Source: an uncultured Monoglobus sp.
GTDB lineage: Bacteria; Bacillota; Clostridia; Monoglobales; Monoglobaceae
Reading direction: 5' to 3'
DNA: 35,508 bases
NCBI GenBank assembly: GCA_947628795.1
Contig: CANRBF010000018.1
Location: 1 to 35,508 of the forward strand
The notes under the pieces were generated by a model. The model was not told the origin of the DNA, did not search any database, and saw only the letters and a program-made list of their open reading frames with translations. Below are positions 6,790 to 15,703 of this stretch, one piece after another; the stretch's first letter is position 1; every line of letters starts with the position of its first letter. The translations under genes and the position numbers were made by a program.

Positions 6790-7228
6790 CGTCGATGGCT
6801 CCCGCGTTGATTACCTTGCTCATTTTTACGGTGGTGCCTTTGCCTTTTTCGGATGTGACGTCCAAGGTGTCCATAAAGCTCTGCATCACGGTGAAGCCCA
6901 TGCCGCTGCGCTCCTCGTCGGGCGCGGTGGTGAACAGCGGCTCCATGGCGCGTTCCACATCGGCGATACCCGCGCCCTCGTCGCGCACGGTTATCTCGAT
7001 CACGCAGTTTTTTTCGACCCGCGCCTCGCACTCGATGTATATGACGCCGACCGTTTCTCTGTAGCCGTGGATTATCGAGTTTGTCACAGCCTCGGAGACC
7101 GAGGTCTTTATGTCCGCCAGCTCCTCGACAGTCGGGTCGGTCTGGGCGGCAAAAGCGCCCACAGCCGCCCGCGCGAATGCCTCGTTGAGGCTCTTTGACG
7201 GGATCTCAAGTTTCATATAATTTCGCAT
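6779..7228 (-). CDS. spoIIAB: Anti-sigma-F factor and serine kinase SpoIIAB
   Basis: A 149-residue GHKL-type kinase that binds SigF and phosphorylates SpoIIAA. The ATP site shows an N box ([12 protein letters not shown]), G1 (DEGAGI) and G2 (SGMGFTVM). The frame is open to 7270, but the start [11 protein letters not shown] at 7228 is chosen because AAGGAG lies 8 bases upstream and the B. subtilis protein (146 residues) begins similarly. The alternative start would overlap spoIIAA. Confidence 0.95.
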   Translation of the reverse strand: MRNYMKLEIPSKSLNEAFARAAVGAFAAQTDPTVEELADIKTSVSEAVTNSIIHGYRETVGVIYIECEARVEKNCVIEITVRDEGAGIADVERAMEPLFTTAPDEERSGMGFTVMQSFMDTLDVTSEKGKGTTVKMSKVINAGAIDDEF

Positions 7229-7244
7229 AGTTTTTTCTCCTTTT

Positions 7245-7559
7245 TTATTTTGTCCGCTCTCTGCCGACAAGCTTGTTGATGCCCGACAGCTCCAGCAGCT
7301 TGTCCACGGCGGGCGTCGGCCGCGCCAGAAGTATTTTGCCGCCTCTCGCCTGCATTTTTCTGTATCTGCCCATGATCAGCCCCAGACCCGAGCTGTCCAT
7401 AAAATCCACGCCGCCCAGGTCGATGATCAGCGACGCGGAATGTTTGATATCCAGCTGTCTGTCTATGTCGCCGCGCAGCTCCTCGGCGCAGTGCTGGTCT
7501 ATCTCGCCGCTTAGCTTCACCACCAGCGCGCCGCCCACCTGCTCAATTTCACAGTTCAT
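7245..7559 (-). CDS. spoIIAA: Anti-anti-sigma-F factor SpoIIAA
   Basis: A 104-residue STAS-domain protein. The phosphorylation motif [13 protein letters not shown] holds the adjacent serines 56 and 57, aligning with the Ser57/58 region of B. subtilis SpoIIAA. Unphosphorylated SpoIIAA frees SigF from SpoIIAB after asymmetric division. It is the first gene of the leftward operon; AAGGAGG lies 6 bases before the ATG. In the 175 bases upstream I did not find a convincing sigma-H promoter. Confidence 0.95.
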   Translation of the reverse strand: MNCEIEQVGGALVVKLSGEIDQHCAEELRGDIDRQLDIKHSASLIIDLGGVDFMDSSGLGLIMGRYRKMQARGGKILLARPTPAVDKLLELSGINKLVGRERTK

Positions 7560-7670
7560 ATGTTTTCCTCCTTTGCGTTAGTCGGTTCGGTTGGTTTTCC
7601 CACTGTCTTTTTATACATAAATTTATTTCCGCCTTTATTTCCCGAAAACTTTTTGCCGTCAAATTTCGGC

Positions 7671-7699
7671 AAAATAAAAAAGCGGAGCTTTCGCTCCGC
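7671..7699 (-). terminator. Rho-independent terminator of the BspA-like gene
   Basis: Read leftward, GCGGAGC, a GAAA loop and GCTCCGC (7682-7699) are followed by TTTTTTATTTT. It lies about 40 bases after the stop of the LRR protein. Confidence 0.9.
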
Positions 7700-7736
7700 A
7701 AAATTGCTTATTTTAATCGGGAAGAAATCGTTAGTG

Positions 7737-9326
7737 TTAATCGAAAATTATTTTTTTGGTTTCTGCGAGGGGTTTGGCGGAGTCGAAATCGCTCCACGCA
7801 AACGATCTTATCTCGCCGACCTTTGCCGTTTGGGCGGGAATATGGAAGCCGAATTCGTAATCGCTGCCCTTGGCGAAGTTGGCGCGCACGTAATCAATGC
7901 TGAGCAGCGCCCCGTTTTCGTCGTAAACCGCTACAAAAACATAAACGGGCTCGTTTCCGTCGGTGAGCTTGTCAACCCTGACGTTTACCAAAAAACTCTC
8001 TCCGATCGGCGGAGAATCGAGGATCTCGCCGGATGTGTTCGTCACGCTCGGGCCGCCGATCCTGTATTCGAAAGCCGGCTTTTCGGGCGTCGGCTTCGGC
8101 GCGGGCGTGTCGGAGGGAACCGGGGTCGGAGACGGCGGGTTCTCGATATCTACGAATTTTATTTGATTTTCGTTTGCGAATTTTTCCGCGTACGATCCGA
8201 CATAGCCCCAAATTTCAAGATCGGTCCTTTCGTCAAAGGCCGAGTTTTGAATATAAGTCACGCTTTCGGGGATAGTGATCTTTTGAACGTTCGTGAACGC
8301 GGCGCGGCCGATCTCGGAGGTTCCCTCTTTGATAACGACCTCTTTGAGAGAGGGGCAGGCGTTTGCGAATCCGGTAGGGATGTTGCCCAGATTCGGCGAA
8401 AGCTCGAGCTTTTCAAGATTCACGCAGCCCGAGAATACATAGTTTCCGACAGTGTTCACGCTGCCCGGCATGTATACTTCAGAAAGAGCGGAATTTTTGT
8501 TGAACGCGCGGGTGTCGATCCTTTCAACGCCGCTTGGAACGGCGTAGGTCTTGCTCGATTTGGAGTATCCGTATGAAAGTATGCGCTTTCCGTCGGCGCT
8601 CATTAATATGTCGTTGATAACCGTAAAGGAAGTGTTGGCGGGATCTATAGTGATCTTAACGCTCTTTCCGGTGCTTGTTTGGATATCTCCGAAAGCGCCG
8701 TCGCCTATTTCGGTCACCGTGTCGGGAATAATGATCTCGTCGGGCAGGGCGTGTGTGAAGGCCTGCTCGCCTATCTCGAGCACGCCGCTCGGAAGCGTTA
8801 TCGTGTCAATATAGGAATTTTGAAAAAACGCGAATCCGCTGATCCGTTTCACCGTGTCGGGCACAGAATACTCCTTTGTCGGGTAAACTCCCGCGGGATA
8901 CGCGACCAGCTCTGTCATGTCTTTGCTGAAAAGGATACCGTTTTGCGCCGTGTATGAGGCGCTGTCGGGCGCGACCTCGAATTTTTGCAGAGCCGTGCAG
9001 TTTACGAACGCTCCGTCCTCGATCGAGATTACGCTCGCGGGGATAGTGATCGATTTGGTGTTTTTGCCGTTTAAAAGAATGTTGTAGCCGATCGCGGTCA
9101 CCGATATCCCGTCAACGCTTTCGGGGATGGCGACGGCCTCGTCAAGGATATTTTCGCCGCGGGACAGCATCGCGGTGCCGTCATCAAGCAGCTCGTATTC
9201 CCATAAGCCGCTTGAGTCTGTGATCGTTTCGGCCGCGCAGACGTCCAGGCTGCCCGGCACGGCGGGCGCGCAGCACAAAAGCGCGCCGCACAGCAGCGGG
9301 CACAAAAGTTTTTTGATGTTTTTCAT
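7737..9326 (-). CDS. BspA-like leucine-rich-repeat surface protein
   Basis: A 529-residue secreted protein. Residues 1-~31 are a signal peptide (basic MKNIKK, hydrophobic core, AxA region). Residues ~60-390 contain LRR_5 (BspA/Treponema-type) repeats with phrases like ITIPASVISIEDGAF, IIIPDTVTEIGDGAF and ITIPESVTYIQNSAF. A Pro/Thr-rich linker follows (PTPVPSDTPAPKPTPEKP), then a C-terminal beta-rich domain of ~110 residues ending in a non-hydrophobic tail. There is no LPxTG sorting signal or membrane anchor, so it is probably secreted or non-covalently attached. BspA-type proteins in gut and oral bacteria bind host or bacterial surfaces; the partner here is unknown. A perfect consensus promoter precedes it and a terminator follows. 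Confidence 0.88.
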   Translation of the reverse strand: MKNIKKLLCPLLCGALLCCAPAVPGSLDVCAAETITDSSGLWEYELLDDGTAMLSRGENILDEAVAIPESVDGISVTAIGYNILLNGKNTKSITIPASVISIEDGAFVNCTALQKFEVAPDSASYTAQNGILFSKDMTELVAYPAGVYPTKEYSVPDTVKRISGFAFFQNSYIDTITLPSGVLEIGEQAFTHALPDEIIIPDTVTEIGDGAFGDIQTSTGKSVKITIDPANTSFTVINDILMSADGKRILSYGYSKSSKTYAVPSGVERIDTRAFNKNSALSEVYMPGSVNTVGNYVFSGCVNLEKLELSPNLGNIPTGFANACPSLKEVVIKEGTSEIGRAAFTNVQKITIPESVTYIQNSAFDERTDLEIWGYVGSYAEKFANENQIKFVDIENPPSPTPVPSDTPAPKPTPEKPAFEYRIGGPSVTNTSGEILDSPPIGESFLVNVRVDKLTDGNEPVYVFVAVYDENGALLSIDYVRANFAKGSDYEFGFHIPAQTAKVGEIRSFAWSDFDSAKPLAETKKIIFD

Positions 9327-9408
9327 TTTTTCTTTTTTCCTCCTAAGAAAATTTTATTTAATTATTTTTCACATTATCCACTGACCTAAGTATAAAGGCC
9401 TTTCATAT

Positions 9409-9437
9409 ATTATAATTCTTTTTTGGAATTTTGTCAA
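9409..9437 (-). promoter_or_regulatory. Perfect consensus sigma-A promoter of the BspA-like gene
   Basis: Read leftward: TTGACA (9432-9437), exactly 17 bp, TATAAT (9409-9414). It overlaps the rightward promoter of the Xre gene. Confidence 0.88.
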
Positions 9438-9451
9438 GAATATTTTATAAT
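9423..9451 (+). promoter_or_regulatory. Sigma-A-like promoter of the small Xre regulator
   Basis: TTGGAA (9423-9428), a 17-bp spacer and TATAAT (9446-9451) overlap the opposing promoter, so the two directions could compete for polymerase. A second TATAAT at 9462-9467 has no matching -35. Confidence 0.55.
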
Positions 9452-9486
9452 AAAATTTTATTATAATGAGTAATGGGAGTTAAATT

Positions 9487-9726
9487 ATGAAAACCAGAAA
9501 ATTGGATATCGGGAACAAAAATATGGTCGGACAAAATATCGAGCGCATGCGCAAGGAGCGGGGGATAAAGCAAAAGGACTTTATCGCGCGTATCCAGACC
9601 GCGGGCATCGACATGAACCCCACGAGCTATTCAAAGCTTGAGGGGCAGTTCCGCCGCGCCACCGATCGGGAGATATTTGTTATCGCAAGGCTTTTGAATG
9701 TGGATATAAATGATTTGTTTGAATGA
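9487..9726 (+). CDS. Small Xre/Cro-type HTH regulator
   Basis: A 79-residue DNA-binding protein consisting almost only of a Cro/C1-type helix-turn-helix: GQNIERMRKERGIKQKDFIARIQ (helices 1-2), TSYSKLEGQFR (recognition helix) and a C-terminal VIARLLNVDINDLFE. GGGAG lies 7 bases before the ATG and a terminator follows immediately, so it is monocistronic. Its promoter overlaps that of the divergent surface-protein gene, making that gene or itself a plausible target; no operator is evident. Confidence 0.85.
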   Translation: MKTRKLDIGNKNMVGQNIERMRKERGIKQKDFIARIQTAGIDMNPTSYSKLEGQFRRATDREIFVIARLLNVDINDLFE

Positions 9727-9731
9727 ACTCG

Positions 9732-9753
9732 GCCGCCGTTTGGCGGCTTTTTT
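9732..9753 (+). terminator. Rho-independent terminator after the Xre gene
   Basis: GCCGCC, GTTT loop, GGCGGC, then TTTTTT. Confidence 0.93.
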
Positions 9754-9850
9754 ATTGGCACAAATAGCCAAAAATGAGCATTAGTATTTATATATAATAA
9801 ACAAAATTGATTGTTGTTGCTCAAAAACGCTAATTTTTGAAAAATAATGG

Positions 9851-9879
9851 TTGACAATGACCGAAAATGATGATATTAT
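9851..9879 (+). promoter_or_regulatory. Sigma-A promoter of the fructose PTS operon
   Basis: TTGACA (9851-9856), a 17-bp spacer and TATTAT (9874-9879). The spacer holds CCGAAAAT, and its inverse ATTTTCGG appears at about 9930 near the ribosome site; these might be FruR operator halves, but this is a weak pattern. Confidence 0.8.
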
Positions 9880-9945
9880 TGATTTAAACACAGGATATAT
9901 TTAACAAAATTTTTCGGTAAAGCAAATGAATTTTCGGGAGGCAAT

Positions 9946-10698
9946 ATGTTAACTCAGGAAAGACACGATATGATAATCAATTATTTATCCGAGCGGAACA
10001 CCGCGGCGGTCAGCGATCTCGCCGACATGCTCGACACTTCGGAATCCACAGTGCGCCGCGATCTGACGGCTCTCGACCGCATGGGGCGGCTTCGGAAGGT
10101 CCATGGCGGGGCCACGGCGATAAAGCGGCGGCACACGGTGTTTGAGAACGACGTGCTGACAAAGTCCACCATGAACACCGCGGAAAAACAAAGGATAGGC
10201 AGGGCGGCGGCCGCGCTGATCGGCAACGACGATTTTGTGTTTATCGACGCGGGAACGACCACCTCGGCGATGATAGACCATTTAAACGAGGGTCTGCGCG
10301 CAACCTTTGTCACAAACGGGATCGTCCACGCCAAAAAGCTGATACAGAAGGGCTTTCGGGCCTATATCATGGGCGGCCAGATAAAGCTCACCACCGAGGC
10401 CGTGGTGGGGACCGAGACCGTCGCCAATCTTCGGAAATACAATTTTACAAAAACGTTTATCGGAACCAACGGCATATCGGTCGAGAGCGGCTACACGACG
10501 CCCGACGCGGAGGAGGCGGCCGTCAAGGCCGAGGCCATGAAACGGGGACGCAGGAACTACGTTCTTGCCGACCACAGCAAATTTGACCTGACCTGCTCGG
10601 TGACATTCGGCGATCTGAGCGAGGGAATAATTATTACCGACGAGCCCGCAAATAATAAATTCAGAAAGCATACAATTATAAGGGAGGCGGAAGCATGA
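9946..10698 (+). CDS. fruR: DeoR-family transcriptional regulator of fructose use
   Basis: A 250-residue repressor-type regulator. Residues 1-~60 are a DeoR winged HTH (TQERHDMIINYL, then VSDLADMLDTSESTVRRDLTALD). Residues ~75-230 form the sugar-phosphate-sensing DeoR C-terminal domain (FIDAGTTTSAM, then GTNGISVESGYTTPDAEEAAVK, then LADHSKFD). As first gene of the fru operon with an ATGA overlap to fruK, it most likely responds to fructose-1-phosphate and controls its own operon. GGGAGG precedes the ATG. Confidence 0.88.
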   Translation: MLTQERHDMIINYLSERNTAAVSDLADMLDTSESTVRRDLTALDRMGRLRKVHGGATAIKRRHTVFENDVLTKSTMNTAEKQRIGRAAAALIGNDDFVFIDAGTTTSAMIDHLNEGLRATFVTNGIVHAKKLIQKGFRAYIMGGQIKLTTEAVVGTETVANLRKYNFTKTFIGTNGISVESGYTTPDAEEAAVKAEAMKRGRRNYVLADHSKFDLTCSVTFGDLSEGIIITDEPANNKFRKHTIIREAEA

Positions 10699-11597
10699 TC
10701 TACACAGTTACATTCAATCCCGCAATCGACTACGTGATGCACCTCAACGCGCTGAACTTCGGCGAGGTCAACCGCGCCGACAGCGAGGAGGTGTTCTACG
10801 GCGGCAAGGGAATAAACGTTTCTACCGTGCTGAAAAATCTGGGCGAGAACAGCGTAGCCCTCGGATTCATCGCGGGTTTCACCGGAAAGGCGCTTGAGGC
10901 GAACCTCAAAAATTCGGGCATCATAACGGATTTTATATCTCTGCCGCAGGGATTTACACGAGTGAACGTTAAGATCAAGGCGAGAGTCGAGACCGACATC
11001 AACGGCCGCGGGCCCGACATTCCCTCGGAGGCGATCGACGAGCTGTTTAAAAAGCTCGACAGGCTCAAGGAGGGCGACTTCCTGATCTTGGCCGGCAGCA
11101 TTCCCGCGTCGATCCCCGACGACATATACGAGAGGATAATGGAGCGGTTAAACGGCCGCGGCATAAACATAGTGGTCGACGCCACGCGCGACCTTTTGCT
11201 CAACGTGCTGAGCTACAAGCCGTTTTTGATAAAGCCCAACAACTACGAGCTGGGCGAGATGTTCGGCAAAAAGCTCACTACCCGAAACGAGATCGTGGAG
11301 CACGCCCAAAAGCTGCGCGAGATGGGCGCGAGAAACGTGCTCGTGTCGATGGCGGGCGACGGCGCTGTGCTGATTGCCGAGAACGGCGAGATCGTGCGCA
11401 TGGGAGTTCCGAGCGGCAAGGTCGTAAATTCGGTGGGCGCGGGCGACTCGATGGTGGCGGGATTCGTGCTGGGCTACACCGAGACAGGCAGCTACCAAGA
11501 GGCGGTGAAGCTGGGAACGGCCTGCGGCAGTGCGACGGCTTTCTCGGCGGGTCTGGCCGAAAAAGAACTGGTGGAGCGGCTGTATAACACGTTATAA
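10695..11597 (+). CDS. fruK: 1-phosphofructokinase
   Basis: A 300-residue PfkB-family sugar kinase converting fructose-1-phosphate and ATP to fructose-1,6-bisphosphate. The N-terminus MIYTVTFNPAIDYVM, the substrate motif YGGKGINVS and the catalytic signature NSVGAGDSMVAGFVLG (near residue 250) are typical of FruK/LacC, and the neighbouring fructose PTS selects FruK. It overlaps fruR by ATGA and is followed after 40 bases by the fructose transporter. Tagatose-6-phosphate kinase is the main alternative. Confidence 0.92.
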   Translation: MIYTVTFNPAIDYVMHLNALNFGEVNRADSEEVFYGGKGINVSTVLKNLGENSVALGFIAGFTGKALEANLKNSGIITDFISLPQGFTRVNVKIKARVETDINGRGPDIPSEAIDELFKKLDRLKEGDFLILAGSIPASIPDDIYERIMERLNGRGINIVVDATRDLLLNVLSYKPFLIKPNNYELGEMFGKKLTTRNEIVEHAQKLREMGARNVLVSMAGDGAVLIAENGEIVRMGVPSGKVVNSVGAGDSMVAGFVLGYTETGSYQEAVKLGTACGSATAFSAGLAEKELVERLYNTL

Positions 11598-11637
11598 GAC
11601 GACAATAAAATTTTAAAATAAAAAAGGAGTGGTAATT

Positions 11638-13605
11638 GTGAAGGTTATCGATTTGTTAAAAGAGAACGCGATAGCTCTGAACATGAGCCCGTCGTCCAAG
11701 CAGGAGCTTTATGACAAACTGATCGACTTGCACTGCGGAGCGGGCAACGTTTCAGACAAGGAACAGTTCAAAAAGGACATCGCGAAGCGCGAAGAGGAAG
11801 GCCCCACCGCGATAGGTGACGGAGTGGCGATACCCCACGCCAAGAGCGAGGCGGTCGCGAAGCCCGGTCTGGCGGCGGCGACCGTGCCTTCGGGCATCGA
11901 CCTTGACGCGATGGACGGCGCGCCCTCGAACCTTATCTTTATGATCGCGGCGCCCAAGCAGGGCGGAGATATGCACCTTGAGGTGCTGTCCAGACTGACG
12001 GTCATGCTGATGGACGAGGCGTTCCGCAAAAAGCTTCTGGCGGCCAAGAGCGTCAAAGAGTTTTTGAAGCACATCGACGAGAAGGAGATCGAGAAGTACG
12101 GAGCCGAGGACGCAGCGGCGGAGCCCGCGCCCGAGCCTCAGCCCGAACCTCAGCCCGCGAAAAAGGTAAAGCTGGTCGCGGTGACCGCCTGCCCCACGGG
12201 TATAGCCCACACGTTTATGGCGGCGGAGGCTCTGGAGCAGAAGGCGGCCGAGCTGGGCTATGAGATCAAGGTCGAGACCAACGGCAGCGGCGGAGCCAAA
12301 AACGTGCTCACGGCCAAAGAGATAGCCGAGGCCGACGGAGTTATAATCGCGGCCGACAAAAACGTTGAGATGGCGAGATTCGACGGCAAGAGAATGGTCC
12401 AGACCAAGGTTTCGGACGGTATCCACAAGCCCGGCGAGCTTATCGAGAAGATCGTCAGCGGCACGGCGGGCGTATACTCCCACAAGGGCGGCGGCAAGGC
12501 GGCCGATACCGAGTCCGAGGGCGGAGACGGCATAGGCCACTCGATCTATAAGCACCTGATGAACGGCGTTTCACACATGCTCCCGTTCGTTGTGGGCGGC
12601 GGTATACTCATCGCGCTGGCGTTCCTGTTTGACGACTATGAGATCAACCCCGCGGGCTTCGGCACCAACACGCCCTTCGCGGCGTTCTTCAAGACGATAG
12701 GCGACACGGCGTTCGGATTCATGCTACCCATTCTGGCGGGCTTTATCGCGATGAGCATAGCCGACAGACCCGGCCTGGCGGTCGGCTTTGTGGGCGGCGC
12801 CATGGCGGTGGCCGGAACCACGTTCGCGTCTCTTGTAAATCCCGACGCAAATGTTGTTTCGGCAGGATTTTTAGGAGCGTTGTTCGCGGGTTTTGTCGGC
12901 GGATATATCACGCTGGGTCTTGAAAAGGCATGCTCAAAGCTGCCCGACGCCCTTGAGGGAATCAAGCCCGTGCTTATCTATCCTCTGGTCGGCATACTGC
13001 TCATGGGACTGGTTATGTTCCTGTTCAACCCGATCATCGGCGCGCTCAACACGGCGCTAAACAACGGCCTTAAGGCCATGAGCGGCGCAAGCAAGATACT
13101 CCTGGGCATAGTTCTGGGCGGCATGATGTCGATCGACATGGGCGGCCCCTTCAACAAGGCGGCGTACGTGTTCGGCACCGCGGCTATCGCCGAGGGCAAC
13201 TACGACATAATGGCGGCCGTTATGGTGGGAGGAATGGTTCCTCCGCTGGCTATCGCCCTGTGCACCACGTTCTTTAAGAACAGATTCACGCCCAGCGAGA
13301 GAAAGTCGGGAGTTGTCAACTACATAATGGGTCTGTGCTTTATCAGCGAGGGCGCCATACCCTACGCGGCATCCGATCCTCTGCGCGTTATCCCCTCGTG
13401 CATCGTGGGCAGCGCGGTATCGGGAGCGCTTTCGATGGCGTTCGGCTGCACTTTGATGGCGCCTCACGGCGGAATATTCGTGTTCCCTGTTGTGGGCAAC
13501 GTTCTCGGCTACCTTATCGCTTTGGTTGTCGGCTCGGTAGTGGGCGCGCTGATGCTGGCGCTGCTCAAAAAGCCTCTGGGTGAAAAGGCGGGTCTTAAGA
13601 AATAA
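11638..13605 (+). CDS. fruA: Fructose-specific PTS enzyme IIABC
   Basis: A 655-residue transporter that imports fructose and phosphorylates it to fructose-1-phosphate. EIIA is residues 1-~150 with active His67 in GVAIPHAKS. A Pro/Glu/Ala linker (159-175) leads to EIIB with active Cys185 in VTACPTGIAHTF. EIIC begins near 300 with ~9-10 membrane segments. The frame is open from a GTG at 11629, but that codon lies within the ribosome site; the GTG at 11638 is chosen because AAGGAG sits 8 bases upstream. The domain order A-B-C matches Firmicutes FruA. Downstream ptsH-ptsI supply its phosphate. Confidence 0.93.
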   Translation: MKVIDLLKENAIALNMSPSSKQELYDKLIDLHCGAGNVSDKEQFKKDIAKREEEGPTAIGDGVAIPHAKSEAVAKPGLAAATVPSGIDLDAMDGAPSNLIFMIAAPKQGGDMHLEVLSRLTVMLMDEAFRKKLLAAKSVKEFLKHIDEKEIEKYGAEDAAAEPAPEPQPEPQPAKKVKLVAVTACPTGIAHTFMAAEALEQKAAELGYEIKVETNGSGGAKNVLTAKEIAEADGVIIAADKNVEMARFDGKRMVQTKVSDGIHKPGELIEKIVSGTAGVYSHKGGGKAADTESEGGDGIGHSIYKHLMNGVSHMLPFVVGGGILIALAFLFDDYEINPAGFGTNTPFAAFFKTIGDTAFGFMLPILAGFIAMSIADRPGLAVGFVGGAMAVAGTTFASLVNPDANVVSAGFLGALFAGFVGGYITLGLEKACSKLPDALEGIKPVLIYPLVGILLMGLVMFLFNPIIGALNTALNNGLKAMSGASKILLGIVLGGMMSIDMGGPFNKAAYVFGTAAIAEGNYDIMAAVMVGGMVPPLAIALCTTFFKNRFTPSERKSGVVNYIMGLCFISEGAIPYAASDPLRVIPSCIVGSAVSGALSMAFGCTLMAPHGGIFVFPVVGNVLGYLIALVVGSVVGALMLALLKKPLGEKAGLKK

Positions 13606-13670
13606 GATTAAGAAATAACAGAAAAACATCATACAAAATATTTAAATATTTAAAAAGGAGAGAAAAAATT

Positions 13671-13928
13671 ATGGTATCAAAAAAAGTTACGGTAACAAAT
13701 CCCGAAGGTCTGCACATGCGTCCCGCGGGCGAGTTCACAAAGGCTATGGCGCCCTTCGCGTCGAGCGTGAACATCAAGTTCGGCGGCAAGGACTTTAACG
13801 GCAAGAGCATAATGAACGTGCTGGCCGCGGGAATCAAGTGCGGCAGCGAGATCGAGATCGAGTGCGACGGCGCCGACGAGCAGGCCGCTCTCGACAAGGC
13901 GATAGAAATAGTAAGCACTGCGGAGTAG
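13671..13928 (+). CDS. ptsH: Phosphocarrier protein HPr
   Basis: An 85-residue cytoplasmic phosphocarrier. His15 (GLHMRPAGEF) takes phosphate from enzyme I, and Ser46 (FNGKSIMNV) is the regulatory site used by HPr kinase in Firmicutes carbon catabolite repression. Full family length. AAGGAGA lies upstream. It sits between fruA and ptsI, so general PTS components are carried in a sugar-specific operon. Confidence 0.95.
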   Translation: MVSKKVTVTNPEGLHMRPAGEFTKAMAPFASSVNIKFGGKDFNGKSIMNVLAAGIKCGSEIEIECDGADEQAALDKAIEIVSTAE

Positions 13929-13933
13929 GACAC

Positions 13934-15652
13934 ATGGAAAGCAAAAAAATTTTCAGGGGTATCGCGGGCTCCGACGGCATAGGCATAGGCCGCGCGGCGC
14001 TGATAACCGAGCCGAAAATAAGCTACGAGCAAAGCTCCGCGCTGACCGCGGAGGAAGAGACAAAAAGGTTCGACGCGGCGGTCGAGGCGCTTATAGAAAA
14101 GACCAACGCGATGGCTGAGGACATGCGAAAGAGCGTGGGCGAAAAAGAGGCCGAGATACTCATGGGCCACTCGCTTATGCTCAGCGACCCGGCCATGACC
14201 GACGAGGTCCGCGGTATCATCGCGCAGGGACTGACGTCCGAGGCGGCGGCCGAGCAGGTGTTTGAGACATTCGCGGCCATGTTCGAGGCCACGGGCGACG
14301 AGCTTACCATGCAGCGCGCGGCCGACCTGAGAGACGTCAAGACCGGAATAATCAAGACGCTTCAGGGGGTCGAGGATGTCGATATCGCGTCGCTCCCCAA
14401 GGGCAGCGTAATAGTTGTCAGCGACCTCACGCCGTCAATGACCGCGGGCATCAACAAGGACAACATCGAGGGCATCGTGACCGAGGTGGGCGGCAGGACT
14501 TCTCACTCGGCGATACTGGCGAGGGCTCTTGAGATACCCGCCGTGCTCAGCGTCGAGGGCGTGACCGAAAAGATAAAAAGCGGCGCGCGGCTTGTCGTGG
14601 ACGGCATACGCGGCGAGGTCATCGAGGACCCGACGGCCGAGCAGCGGGCCGAATACGCCGAGCAAAAGGCGGACTACGCAAAACGCAAAAAGGAGCTTGA
14701 AAAGCTGATAGGCGAGCCCACAATGACCGCCGACGGAGATCGGGTCGAGCTGGTATGCAACATCGGCAAGCCCGACGACTGCGCCGCGGTCATCGAAAAG
14801 GACGGCGAGGGCGTGGGCCTGTTCAGGACCGAGTTTTTGTACATGGACGTGGGGCAAAAGCCCGACGAGGCCGAGCAGTTCGAGGCCTACAAAAAGGCGG
14901 CCATGACGCTTAAAAACAAGCCGGTCATAATCAGGACGCTCGACGTGGGCGGCGACAAGGACATACCCTATCTGGGTCTTGAAAAAGAGGAAAACCCGTT
15001 CATGGGATTCCGCGCGGTGAGGTATTGCCTCAAAAACGAGGAGCTCTACCGCGATCAGCTGCGGGCGCTGCTGCGCGCGTCGGCTTTCGGCAACATCAAG
15101 ATAATGGTGCCGCTGGTGACCTGCGTTGAGGAAGTGCGCGGAGTTAAGGCGATCATAAAAGACCTGATGAGCGAGCTCGACCGCGAGGGCACAGCCTACG
15201 ACAAGGATATCGAGGTCGGCGTTATGGTCGAGACCCCGGCGGCCGCGGCGATAGCCGATCTGCTGGCCGAGGAAGCCGACTTCTTCAGCATCGGGACCAA
15301 CGACCTGACGGGCTACACCATGTGCGCCGACCGCGGCAACGCCAACGTCGCGTATCTCTATTCGGCGTTTCAGCCCGCGGTGCTGCGCTCGATAAAGCGG
15401 ATAATCGAATGCGGAAACAAAAAGGGCATCCCTGTCGGAATGTGCGGCGAGGCTGCGGCCGATCCGCGCCTGATACCGCTGCTGATATCGTTCGGGCTCG
15501 GCGAGTACAGCGTCAGCCCCACGGCGGTCCTTGCCACAAGGGCCGAGATACGCAAGTGGACAAAGGCCGAGGCCGACAAAGTGGCCGAAAAGGTCATGAA
15601 ATGCGCCGTCGAAAGCGATGTCCTGGCCGTTCTTGAACAAAACAAAAAATAA
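13934..15652 (+). CDS. ptsI: PTS enzyme I (phosphoenolpyruvate-protein phosphotransferase)
   Basis: A 572-residue soluble enzyme that transfers phosphate from PEP to HPr. Active His191 lies in EVGGRTSHSAILARALEIP, the same residue number as in other enzymes I. The C-terminal PEP-binding barrel shows GVGLFRTEFLYM, the region around TLDVGGDKD, FFSIGTNDLTGYT and the catalytic Cys in GMCGEAAADP. The reading frame extends upstream through ptsH; the ATG at 13934, five bases after the ptsH stop with GGAG just upstream, is the real start. Confidence 0.96.
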   Translation: MESKKIFRGIAGSDGIGIGRAALITEPKISYEQSSALTAEEETKRFDAAVEALIEKTNAMAEDMRKSVGEKEAEILMGHSLMLSDPAMTDEVRGIIAQGLTSEAAAEQVFETFAAMFEATGDELTMQRAADLRDVKTGIIKTLQGVEDVDIASLPKGSVIVVSDLTPSMTAGINKDNIEGIVTEVGGRTSHSAILARALEIPAVLSVEGVTEKIKSGARLVVDGIRGEVIEDPTAEQRAEYAEQKADYAKRKKELEKLIGEPTMTADGDRVELVCNIGKPDDCAAVIEKDGEGVGLFRTEFLYMDVGQKPDEAEQFEAYKKAAMTLKNKPVIIRTLDVGGDKDIPYLGLEKEENPFMGFRAVRYCLKNEELYRDQLRALLRASAFGNIKIMVPLVTCVEEVRGVKAIIKDLMSELDREGTAYDKDIEVGVMVETPAAAAIADLLAEEADFFSIGTNDLTGYTMCADRGNANVAYLYSAFQPAVLRSIKRIIECGNKKGIPVGMCGEAAADPRLIPLLISFGLGEYSVSPTAVLATRAEIRKWTKAEADKVAEKVMKCAVESDVLAVLEQNKK

Positions 15653-15655
15653 AAC

Positions 15656-15690
15656 AACAGCCTGCCGCAAAAACGGCAGGCTGTTAATTT
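15656..15690 (+). terminator. Terminator of the fructose PTS operon
   Basis: A perfect 12-bp stem (AACAGCCTGCCG / CGGCAGGCTGTT) with a six-base loop lies directly after ptsI and is followed by AATTT. Confidence 0.85.
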
Positions 15691-15703
15691 GCGACTAATT
15701 TTT

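Noticed and set aside
7560..8576. 338-codon plus-strand frame
   Set aside because: Lies antisense to the LRR protein and its terminator; no recognisable domain.
14435..15670. 411-codon minus-strand frame opposite ptsI
   Set aside because: Shadow of ptsI; no domain, and it runs through the terminator.
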